Part shown: positions 56,451 to 64,000 of the stretch, in pieces
How the letters are laid out: every line of letters starts with the position of its first letter
How positions within the stretch are numbered: position 1 is the first letter of the stretch
Source: DASRDU01 sp035560235
GTDB lineage: Bacteria > Acidobacteriota > Blastocatellia > RBC074
Direction: 5' to 3'
Length of the DNA stretch: 64,000 bases
Assembly (NCBI GenBank): GCA_035560235.1
Contig: DATMAG010000082.1
Coordinates: forward strand, 61,995-125,994
The notes under the pieces: model-generated
Seen by the model: the letters and a program-made list of their open reading frames with translations, nothing else
The model's database searches: none
Told to the model about the DNA's origin: nothing
Program-made: the position numbers and the translations under genes

Positions 56451-57410
56451 TCATTTCGCCGGAGTAATCACCACCTTGCGAAACGAGACCTTTCCGTGAT
56501 CGCCCTGGAGCAGAATCGGGCCGGGCGCGGCCTCGTCGCTGTTGATTGCGCCGCCCGTGATGCCGGGAATCTCGACGTTATCAATAATGGTTTTGCCGTT
56601 AAGCACGACCGTGACACGGCGACCGATGAGCGTAATGTCATAGGTCTGCCACTCGCCTGGTTTGCCTGAAGCGTTGACCTCAGGCCTGATGAACCCGTAC
56701 AGGCCGCCCATTCTCAGGCTGTCGCGTTCGCGGCCCAGGTCGTCATTGATCTGCACTTCGTGGCGACCGCGCAGGTAAATGCCGCTGTTGCTGTCGGGGA
56801 CGATGTTGAATTCAACGTGCAGCTTGAAATCAGTGAATTTCTGCTCGGTCATAATGTCCACGCACGGGACGTTGTTGGTCATTGCGCCGTTCGTGACGCT
56901 CCAGCAGTTGCCTTTGGTGTCATTGCGCAGCTTCCAGCCGGTCAGGTCTTTGCCATTGAAAAGATTGACGGGTTTGCCCCATTGCGGCGATGCGGTGCGC
57001 TTCATTTCAGGAGCGCGCACGGCAGTCCAGTTGATCGTCGCGCCTTTCTCATCAACGGTCGTGCCTTCGAGTTTGTCGCCATTGAGTCTGCCGTGAAAGA
57101 CCAGATCGCTGGTCGTCGGTTCGTACTGCACCGGAACCTGAAAGGTCAGTTCGCCGTCCTTGTACTCGACTTTAGTCGCATAGCGCAGGCTGCCGAAGCG
57201 CCCGACAAAACTGCCCATCAGTTCGGTCTCCTTGCGCAATCGGATTTCCATCCACGACGGATAAGGCCCGTCAGTTCCCTGCACGGTCAGATCCCAGCGG
57301 CCCAGAACCTTGTCGAAAGGGCCGGGTTCGCGCTGCGCAGCGGCAGTCAGGGACAGTGTGACAAGGGCAAGGGTGAGCAGCAGAAGCTGTCTGAAAACAT
57401 TCCGGTGCAT
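56451..57410 (-). CDS. Secreted DUF1080 (3-keto-disaccharide-hydrolase-like) protein
   Basis: A 319-residue protein. The start at 57410 follows AGGAGAG; the frame is open further upstream. It has a signal peptide (LLLLTLALVTLSLTAAAQ), a first beta domain (about 25-130), and a DUF1080 concanavalin-like domain (about 140-315) starting NLFNGKDLTGWKL, with DSNSGIYLRGRHEVQIND and WQTYDITLIGRRVTVVLNGK. Members are called 3-keto-disaccharide hydrolases or glycan-binding. It likely acts on polysaccharides in the periplasm or outside. It lies upstream of tricorn copy 2 but 100 bp away. Confidence 0.88.
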   Translation of the reverse strand: MHRNVFRQLLLLTLALVTLSLTAAAQREPGPFDKVLGRWDLTVQGTDGPYPSWMEIRLRKETELMGSFVGRFGSLRYATKVEYKDGELTFQVPVQYEPTTSDLVFHGRLNGDKLEGTTVDEKGATINWTAVRAPEMKRTASPQWGKPVNLFNGKDLTGWKLRNDTKGNCWSVTNGAMTNNVPCVDIMTEQKFTDFKLHVEFNIVPDSNSGIYLRGRHEVQINDDLGRERDSLRMGGLYGFIRPEVNASGKPGEWQTYDITLIGRRVTVVLNGKTIIDNVEIPGITGGAINSDEAAPGPILLQGDHGKVSFRKVVITPAK

Positions 57411-57829
57411 TGCAGAATCTCTCCTGTTAATTCGGTCAGTTTGAATGAAGTGAATCCTGATGGAGAAAGCATGTAATGATCCCGACAAGAGCCGCTGACA
57501 GGCATCTGAGCGCCATTGTCAGCTTCGGCCCGCTTTGTCCGTGGACGCCGGGATTGTAACAGAAAGGCTGCGGTTATTGGACAGGCTGCGGGCCGGGTCT
57601 GACGAATCTGACCGGCCCGGCACGCCTGAGTGCGGCCTCACAATTTCAGGCCGCCGGTCAGACTGACCGGAACAGAGGTGATTTCGCAAAAAAAGATAGC
57701 CTCGCGTGAAACTGCTGTGCTAGATTGTGGCCGGTCTCGAGTTGGCCCTGTCCTGATTTACCTGCAAGAACATCCAGCCCGTCTGAACATCCCCACAACT
57801 GGCGGCCCCTGTCGCGGATTGTTGGTTAC
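57411..57829. other. Intergenic region with a palindrome upstream of the large ATPase gene
   Basis: No gene seen. CCGGTCAG-A-CTGACCGG (57654-57670) is a perfect 8-bp palindrome, and CGGCCT/AGGCCG (57633-57653) forms a second hairpin just before it. TGACCGG occurs again near 57609. Such symmetry is compatible with a regulator site, but no partner is known. Confidence 0.4.
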
Positions 57830-60800
57830 ATGGCTCAGATCAAAAACTACGTTGACCTGGAAAGTTACGACGAGATGACGACCTTTGCCGGTGCCGATGC
57901 CGAGCGCGTGGTGCGGTCTTACGTAGTCACTGAGGAGACTGCCGCGCTGGCAGCGGAGATTCTGGATGATCTGGTCGCGCCGCGCGGAGCAGCGCCGACG
58001 ATTCAGCTTGTTTCCGGCAGGCGTGGAATCGGCAAAAGCCATCTGCTGGCCTTTCTGCGCGCCCTGCTCAGCACGCGCTCGCTGCGCTCCATTCCGCGGC
58101 ATCCGCGCCTGCAGAATCCGATCAGCCGGTTGTCGAACCGTACGCTGTTCGCGGTCGAACTGAATTTCGCGGCGGACGAACAAACAGCCTTTGAAACAGC
58201 TCTCCGCGCGGCGCTCAATGCAGTGCTGGTTGAAGGCGCGGGATTCGATGATCAACGCTGGCGGCAGGCGGTCGAGCGTGAACAGGTCTTTGAGCAGACG
58301 CTCAGTCTGATGTCGCTGGATGCTCATCTGGTCCTGTTCATTGATCAGCTCTCAGGCCGCTGGCACGCGGCGCCGGAACTCATCGAGGATGATCTGAAAT
58401 GGCTGAAGATGATTGCCCGGCAGTCTGAGTCACTGCCCCTGCGCGCCATCATTGCGCTGGATGAAAGAGATTATGCGGCGCGGCTGGAAAATTACGGGCT
58501 GATGACCGGTCAGCCGCCGGTCATCGTGCGTGAAATGCCTCCGCAGATTCTGTCTCAGGTGATTGCGCGCGGGGTGCTGGTCAAAAAACCGGATGCAACA
58601 GCAGAACTCTCCGCTCTTTATCAGCAGATCAAACGTAGTCTGCCTGGTTTTGCGTGGGGCGAAGAGGAATTCATTGCTTATTACCCGGTGCATCCGGCGC
58701 TGGAAACGCTGGCTCCGGCCATTCGCGCGCACACGCGCAACTTTTCGCTGCCAGGTTTTACAGCCACCACTGTCACCCGCGCCATCAACCGTCCGGCGAT
58801 GTCGCTCGTTGCGACTGACGAACTCTTCGACCGGTACGAATACGAGCTGCGCAAGAACGCGGCGACCGCCGATGTCTTTGCGCTTTACGACCGCATCAAT
58901 GCGGAAGCGCTCAGCGGGCTGTCAGTTGAAGACCGGCTCTGGGCGAAGATGCTGGCCAAGGCGCTGACGCTCTTTCTGCTGACCGATGAACCGGTCACCG
59001 TGCAGACGCTGGCCGGGGCGACGCTGATGTTCGAGGGTAGCAGCGCTTCTGAAAGCGGCTGTGAACGGGCCGCGCGCATTCTCTCGCATTTTGAGGCGTG
59101 CGCGCCGGAGACGATTTATGTTGAGGGCGCAGCGGAAGAACGTCAGTGGCAGCGTCACGTCGTGCCGCCACCGGTTCCGCTCAGAGAGCAGCTGACACTG
59201 GCCGCGCGCGAAATCAGCGCTGACGATCCGCGCCTGGGATCCCTGCTGATCAGCGTCGGCGGGAATGTCTTCGCCGACTGGAATGCTGCTGAATTCTCAG
59301 CCGTGGGAATCGGCGCGACTGACTCCGGCGCGGGCAGAATACTGCGGCCTGAATCAAACTTCAGGGAGATCACGTGGCGTGGCACAACGCGACGCGGGCG
59401 CATCTGCACAGGACGGGTTGAAGCAGATCAGTTCGAAGCAGGCGATCACACCTTGAACGCGGGCGATCTGCTCGGAGCCGGAATCGGCGCTGAGGATCAC
59501 ACCCGGAATCCGGAATCGGGCGCAGACTGGCGGCTGCTGATCGTTCACTTCAACAGCACGCTGAAACCCGAAGCTCCGGCCAGCAGTCCGTGCGGGCTGC
59601 GGTGGCATCCGGGCGTGATCACTGAAGAGGATGCGCTTGAACCGCTCAGGCTGTTTGTGGCGCTCGATGAACATCCGGCGCGCGAGGATGAGGCCGGAAG
59701 TGAAGAAGCCCGGCGCATCACGGCTGAACTGAGCGAACAGATCAGACAGCTCTTTGTCCGGCTCTATCTGGAGCGCGGCACTTTCGTTGATCATCACGGC
59801 CCGCGTCCTCTGCTGCCCGGCTGCGAGCCTGCCGCCGGGTTCGGTGAGCTGCTCAGCCGCGAAATCCGGGCCGCGTTCGACAGTTTCTATCCCGATCATC
59901 CGCACTTCGATCACAACTTCACCAGCGAACACGTGCTGACGCTGCTGACCGAACTTTTTGCGAGCAGTTCGCCGGGCAATGAACGCACGCGCGAACTGGC
60001 GGCCAGGTTCGCCGCGCCGCTCGGGCTGGTCAGCGAATCGCGTGGCAAGTTCCGGCTCAATGTCTTTAACGAAGCAGCCAACCTGCCGCCGTTCATTCAC
60101 GCGCTGGTCACGCTGGTTGAAATTCACGCCGATGCCGAAGGCCGCTCGGACGTGCCGCTGCCCAAGGTGACGCGGCTGCTGAGCGCTTCGCCTTACGGGC
60201 TGCCGCTCGCCGCGCAGCATCTGATTCTGGTGGCGTTCATTTCGAGCGGCGTCTACGAGCTGATTGATGAAACCACCGGCAGGCGGCTGACGAAGGCTAA
60301 TCTGCACCTCGGGTTCGAGCCGTCGCGGTTCACGACGCTGCGGCGCGTGGCGACGACCGACTATCCGCTCGACATTCTGCATACGTGGTCAAGACGGCTG
60401 ACGGGGCGCGACGATCTGCCTGCGCTGATTTCACCCGATGCGCGGCAGACGGTGCGCGATGCGCTCGCGGACTGGCTCGAACAGTGGCGCGAACAGAATC
60501 TGCGCGAGCGGTTCGAGGAGCTGCCTGCCGACCTGATGACGATGACCACGTGGCATACGGTCAATATGAGCATCCGCCGTTATGAGCGCGCGGCGGCGCT
60601 GGTGGAAACGATTCTGGAAGATGCGCTGACGATTGAAACCGGACTCTCGCGCATTCTGGATCTCTTCGGCCTTGACATCGCCGCGCTCGAACAGGCGTGG
60701 CTCAAGATGCAGTCGCTGGCCAGCTTCCTCGACTGGCTGCCGATGTTCATGCAGATCCGGAATTATCTGCTTTCGGCTGAAACAACCGGTGAGGAGAAAA

Positions 60801-61543
60801 TTGATCAGGAACTGGATCAGCTGCTCGCGGGCCTGCGCGAGCTGCACGAACTGCTGATGTCGGAATCGCGCCAGCAGCTCGAACTCGCCTTCGATGATTA
60901 CCGCGAGAGCTACAGCCGTTTTTATACGGCGGCGCACGAGGCGAGCGTCGGCCCGAAAGCTTATACCGAGATGATCGAGAGCTTTTATGCGAGCAGCGAG
61001 TGGCAGACTTTCAAGCTCCTGACGCAGTTGAAGCTCGACGGGCGCGCCTTTGAAAGCGACGCCCGCATGCTGACCGAACTGGTGGACAAGACGCGCTGCG
61101 ACCTGCCGATTGCCGACATCCTGCAGCGCCAGCCGCACTGCGGCTGCTCGTTCCGCCTCAACCGCCGCCTCAATCTCGGCAGCATCCTCGATGCGTTTCG
61201 CAGCCTGACCAGAGCCGCCTCAGCCTGTTACAGCGAAGAGATCTGGAAGCACCGCGAAGAGCTGCGCCGCGACCTGCGCGACTGCGCCGATGAAGCCCTC
61301 GCCGGGAGCGTCAGCAGTTTCATTCGCGCCTGCGGCGAAGGCCAGACCGAGGGGCTGACGCAGGAAGTCGTCAGCTTCCTGAACGAACACCTGCCCGACC
61401 CGCCGCTCGTTGCCGTCCTGCCCGAAATCCCGCGCTTTGACGACGGCAGCTTCACCCGCGAACAGTTGCGCGAAAACCTCAACCGCTGGATTGATTCGCT
61501 GCCAGAAGAAGAGGGCCTGCGCTTCCGCGTCGAACGAGCCTGA
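57830..61543 (+). CDS. Very large solitary P-loop ATPase (DUF6079/BREX-ATPase-like suspected)
   Basis: About 1237 residues from the ATG at 57830; the frame is open to a TTG at 57725, but the protein-like sequence begins AQIKNYVDLESYDEMTTF. The N-terminal ATPase has Walker A GRRGIGKS (63-70) and a Walker B-like LVLFIDQLSG near residue 165. The rest is long and mostly helical, with a Cys pair HCGCSFRLNRRLNLGSILDAF near residue 1105. Size, motif and C-terminal cysteines recall DUF6079/PglY- or BrxC-type ATPases of phage-defence islands, but no other defence gene is next to it. Assignment to that family is a guess. Confidence 0.6.
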   Translation: MAQIKNYVDLESYDEMTTFAGADAERVVRSYVVTEETAALAAEILDDLVAPRGAAPTIQLVSGRRGIGKSHLLAFLRALLSTRSLRSIPRHPRLQNPISRLSNRTLFAVELNFAADEQTAFETALRAALNAVLVEGAGFDDQRWRQAVEREQVFEQTLSLMSLDAHLVLFIDQLSGRWHAAPELIEDDLKWLKMIARQSESLPLRAIIALDERDYAARLENYGLMTGQPPVIVREMPPQILSQVIARGVLVKKPDATAELSALYQQIKRSLPGFAWGEEEFIAYYPVHPALETLAPAIRAHTRNFSLPGFTATTVTRAINRPAMSLVATDELFDRYEYELRKNAATADVFALYDRINAEALSGLSVEDRLWAKMLAKALTLFLLTDEPVTVQTLAGATLMFEGSSASESGCERAARILSHFEACAPETIYVEGAAEERQWQRHVVPPPVPLREQLTLAAREISADDPRLGSLLISVGGNVFADWNAAEFSAVGIGATDSGAGRILRPESNFREITWRGTTRRGRICTGRVEADQFEAGDHTLNAGDLLGAGIGAEDHTRNPESGADWRLLIVHFNSTLKPEAPASSPCGLRWHPGVITEEDALEPLRLFVALDEHPAREDEAGSEEARRITAELSEQIRQLFVRLYLERGTFVDHHGPRPLLPGCEPAAGFGELLSREIRAAFDSFYPDHPHFDHNFTSEHVLTLLTELFASSSPGNERTRELAARFAAPLGLVSESRGKFRLNVFNEAANLPPFIHALVTLVEIHADAEGRSDVPLPKVTRLLSASPYGLPLAAQHLILVAFISSGVYELIDETTGRRLTKANLHLGFEPSRFTTLRRVATTDYPLDILHTWSRRLTGRDDLPALISPDARQTVRDALADWLEQWREQNLRERFEELPADLMTMTTWHTVNMSIRRYERAAALVETILEDALTIETGLSRILDLFGLDIAALEQAWLKMQSLASFLDWLPMFMQIRNYLLSAETTGEEKIDQELDQLLAGLRELHELLMSESRQQLELAFDDYRESYSRFYTAAHEASVGPKAYTEMIESFYASSEWQTFKLLTQLKLDGRAFESDARMLTELVDKTRCDLPIADILQRQPHCGCSFRLNRRLNLGSILDAFRSLTRAASACYSEEIWKHREELRRDLRDCADEALAGSVSSFIRACGEGQTEGLTQEVVSFLNEHLPDPPLVAVLPEIPRFDDGSFTREQLRENLNRWIDSLPEEEGLRFRVERA

Positions 61544-61557
61544 ACAAGAGAAGCCAG

Positions 61558-61667
61558 CCACTATGGACACGAATCTGCGCGAATGTTCGCGCGGCCCTGC
61601 ATCTGCAATCCTCAGCAGGCGAGCTGCGGCGTCAACTCTGACAATCCAGATTCGTGTTCATTAGTGG
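61558..61667. repeat. Inverted repeat of the CACGAAT type after the ATPase gene
   Basis: 61558-61577 (CCACTATGGACACGAATCTG) pairs with 61647-61667 (CAGATTCGTGTTCATTAGTGG reversed) with one mismatch and one extra base. The unit type resembles the 42-bp repeat at 22021. Confidence 0.7.
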
Positions 61668-61773
61668 CTGATTTTTGCCTGAGCCTCACCTTGCCTGCCT
61701 GATTTTCCCAGGTTATCGTCTGCCACTCGGTGCAATGAGGGTCGGCAGTTTCTGAAGCGGAACGAGCGAGACT

Positions 61774-61880
61774 CATTCTCCATTCTCCATTTTCCATTCT
61801 CCATTTTTTGCAGCGAGCAGTACGCCGCGAAATCACTCCCTGCAAAATAATTGAGAATGGAAAATGGAGAATGGAGAATG
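61774..61880. repeat. Perfect 28-bp inverted repeat of CATTCTC heptamers
   Basis: 61774-61801 reads CATTCTC, CATTCTC, CATTTTC, CATTCTC and is the exact reverse complement of 61853-61880. The loop is 51 bases. The remaining sequence of 61544-61964 shows no gene. Confidence 0.9.
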
Positions 61881-61964
61881 CTTCCTGACAGGCGGCACGA
61901 GCCTCGCTGGTCTGCTTCAACTGCCTTCCCGAATCTCAAGCAACTCACTGAACGGAACTGAAGC

Positions 61965-64000
61965 TTGGCCCTGAATCTGAAATCCGTCTCCGGCACGCGC
62001 GCGCTGATGGCAGCCGTGCTGCTGCTGCTTCCGCTGATCTATTTCTCCACTGCCATTTTCGGCCCGGTTTCGCTGATGCCTGGCGACGGCTGGTCGCAGA
62101 TTATGGGCATCAGAATCCTGATCGGCAGGATGATTGCCCAGGGGATGCTGCCGCTGTGGAACCCTTATATCTTCGGCGGGATGCCGCTGCTCGCAAGCAT
62201 TCAGCCCGGCGCGCTCTATCCGCCAAGCTGGCTCTTTGCGATCCTCACGCCGCGGGCGGCAATGAACGCGATGGTGATTACGACCTATCACCTCGCGCTG
62301 ATCGGCGCTTATCTCTTTGCGCGGCGAATTGAACTCGACCGGGCGAGCGCGCTTGTCACCGGCCTGATCTTCACCTTTGGCGGCTACCTGCTCGCACACC
62401 TCGGCCACACCAACCGCATTGCGGCAGCGGCGTGGCTGCCCTGGATTCTGCTGGCGATTGAACACCTGTACCGGCGCGCAGCGTGGCGGTGGGTGACGTT
62501 CGGCGCGCTCTTCATTATGCTGCAGAATCTGGCCGGCGAATTTCAGATGACCTTCTATTCACTGCTCGTGTGCGGGCCTTACGCGCTCTTTTCGCTCGCG
62601 CTGCGCCCGGAGCGTGAGCGGCGATGGCGCGTGTTCGTTTATCTGGCGGCGATGGCTCTCAGCGGAGCGCTGCTTTCAGCAATCCAGGTGATTCCCGCGC
62701 GCGAACTGCTGCAACTCGGCGAGCGCGCCGGGATTAACTACGATTACTTCTCGCTCTACTCATTCCCGCCGTATCACCTGTTTGCGCTGATCTTTCCCTA
62801 TTTCTTCGGCGGGGCCGGGACGACTCCTTATTACGTCACGTTCTGGGGCAACTGGAATCCGCCTGAAACGACCTGTTATGTCGGACTGGCGGGCCTGCTG
62901 CTGGCGTTTGTGGCGATCTCCGGCAAATGGGAAAAACAGGAGCGCCGAATGGTCTGGTTCTGGACGGTGGTGACGCTCGCGGCGATGACGCTGGCCTTTG
63001 GCAGTTATCTGCCGTTCGGACTCAATCGCCTGCTGCATCGCGTTCCGGTTTTCAATCTCTTTCGCGCCGCGGGCAGACATTACTTTGAATTCAGCCTGGC
63101 CATCGCGGTGCTGGCCGGAATGGGTCTCAATCACCTCACGCACGCAACGGAAGCGGCGCAGCGGAAAAGATTCAAATGGGCAGTCGCGGCGCTGACGATT
63201 CTGGTGGCAGCAACCGCTGTGGCCTATCGTTTCTTTCTCGACCGCTTCCCGGTCTTTCACCCGCGCTACACGACAGCGCACCTGCTCACCAATCCCGAAG
63301 CTCTGATTCCGCTGCTGATCTTCGCCCTGTGTGTGGCAGCCTTTCTGGTTCACATCCGGTGGCGCACGAGGGCGACGAGCGCGCTGATGGCAGCAGTCGT
63401 GCTGATTGATCTGGCTTCGTGGGGCTGGTTTTTCGAGTGGCAGGTTTACCGCTTCGATGTGGCCGCCGCGCTCAGCGATCCTCCGGCAGTAACCTTCATC
63501 AAGTCACGCGAAGCCGATCTGAATTCGTTCCGCATCGTCAGCCAGGCCGCTGATCCGTACGACAAGCATTACCGCGAACTCGACTATCCAAACGTTTCGA
63601 TTGCGCGCGGGCTGCAAAGCGTCAATGGTTACGACCCGGTCAGACTCGGACGGTTTGCCGCCATCGCGGGCGAGATGTCGCTGGCCGGAACGATTCCCGA
63701 CCCCGGAGCCTTCGGCCCTTCAGCGCAGGGTTTCAATCTGCTCAACGTCAGGTATCTGCTGCGCGAGCGTTCAGCGCCAGCCGCAACCTGGAGCACTGCT
63801 GTCGCGCCCGAGCTTCGCTTCAGTGAAAATTCGATCAGCCCGCAGCTTGAACCCGGCTCGCACGTCGAACTGCAGGCCGATGGCACAGTAGCGACTGAAC
63901 TGGCGCTCGTTTCAGCGATGGGCAATTCAACCGACATTCCGGACAATGCGCCGGTCGTCAGAATCAGGCTGCACACCAGAGGCGGGCGCGTGATCGAACG
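61965..64000 (+). CDS. YfhO-like multi-pass membrane protein (cut by window edge)
   Basis: About 678 codons visible, still open at the edge. It has many membrane helices (about twelve, from LMAAVLLLLPLIYFSTAIFG onward), with the conserved PGDGWSQ/PLWNPYIFGGMPLLASIQPGALYP segment of YfhO/GT-C-like proteins involved in cell-envelope glycosylation (B. subtilis YfhO acts on lipoteichoic acid). A soluble region begins near residue 490. The start is TTG at 61965, as a stop lies two codons upstream; ATG at 62007 is possible. No ribosome-binding site is evident. Confidence 0.85.
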   Translation, partial: MALNLKSVSGTRALMAAVLLLLPLIYFSTAIFGPVSLMPGDGWSQIMGIRILIGRMIAQGMLPLWNPYIFGGMPLLASIQPGALYPPSWLFAILTPRAAMNAMVITTYHLALIGAYLFARRIELDRASALVTGLIFTFGGYLLAHLGHTNRIAAAAWLPWILLAIEHLYRRAAWRWVTFGALFIMLQNLAGEFQMTFYSLLVCGPYALFSLALRPERERRWRVFVYLAAMALSGALLSAIQVIPARELLQLGERAGINYDYFSLYSFPPYHLFALIFPYFFGGAGTTPYYVTFWGNWNPPETTCYVGLAGLLLAFVAISGKWEKQERRMVWFWTVVTLAAMTLAFGSYLPFGLNRLLHRVPVFNLFRAAGRHYFEFSLAIAVLAGMGLNHLTHATEAAQRKRFKWAVAALTILVAATAVAYRFFLDRFPVFHPRYTTAHLLTNPEALIPLLIFALCVAAFLVHIRWRTRATSALMAAVVLIDLASWGWFFEWQVYRFDVAAALSDPPAVTFIKSREADLNSFRIVSQAADPYDKHYRELDYPNVSIARGLQSVNGYDPVRLGRFAAIAGEMSLAGTIPDPGAFGPSAQGFNLLNVRYLLRERSAPAATWSTAVAPELRFSENSISPQLEPGSHVELQADGTVATELALVSAMGNSTDIPDNAPVVRIRLHTRGGRVIE

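Noticed and set aside
59354..60382. A 342-codon frame antisense to the giant ATPase gene
   Set aside because: Arg/Gln-rich translation typical of antisense frames; the sense strand is coherent throughout.

Overview
The window reads as chromosomal DNA of a Gram-negative (diderm) bacterium of moderately high G+C, most likely an acidobacterium and possibly class Blastocatellia. LptD, TonB and LolC/E-type proteins show the outer membrane. Tandem tricorn-protease homologues, the tmRNA tag ending ELAMAA and several secreted helical-repeat proteins fit Acidobacteriota. The phylum is my inference from gene content; no database was searched.

Layout. 1-4.8 kb (minus): purL (cut by the window edge), purQ, a TonB-like protein and a TPR protein, then tRNA-Glu with its own promoter and terminator. 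5.2-13.4 kb (plus): a small unknown, a lipoprotein M48 protease, an HD protein, a YhhQ queuosine-precursor transporter, and a YbbAP/Att-like ABC exporter with its lipocalin-like partner. 13.4-19.4 kb: a decayed DUF1016 nuclease gene, perR-like fur + dps, rpsU (bS21), an NHLRC2-like thioredoxin/NHL protein and an aroD-aroE fusion. 19.4-26.7 kb: tmRNA, murI-rph-secreted protein, HtrA protease, a HugZ-like protein, a J-domain membrane protein and an M61-like protease. 26.7-29.7 kb (minus): a lower-G+C three-gene cassette wedged into the 3' end of an EamA transporter gene. 29.7-37.2 kb (minus): EamA, NIPSNAP, a class V aminotransferase, an AAA ATPase fused to an RsbW-like kinase, and a PocR-GAF-GGDEF diguanylate cyclase. 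37.9-49.5 kb: lptD, a ceramidase-like hydrolase coupled to an Rpn nuclease, a HAD phosphatase, lysS, lolC/E, a secreted protein and a GNAT. 49.6-57.4 kb (minus): two tandem tricorn homologues and a DUF1080 protein. 57.8-64 kb (plus): a very large solitary P-loop ATPase and a YfhO-like membrane protein that runs off the window.

Most exciting region: 26674-29763. A 55-bp piece encoding the last 18 residues of the EamA gene is present at both ends of an inserted ~3-kb segment. The insert encodes a secreted four-cysteine peptide, a secreted helical-repeat protein and a membrane-anchored thioredoxin-fold protein. In the last of these, the first cysteine of the CPYC redox motif is an in-frame TGA, after which the thioredoxin fold continues intact for 106 codons. 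A hairpin with a GG-starting loop lies 28 nt after the TGA, where a bacterial SECIS should be. I read this as a probable selenocysteine thioredoxin in an uncharacterised peptide/redox cassette.

A second theme is a set of intergenic hairpins whose arms are degenerate tandem 7-mers or 10-mers, each with a different unit. At least eight occur here, including a perfect 42-bp and a perfect 28-bp inverted repeat. One appears to have become part of the attH signal-peptide coding sequence.
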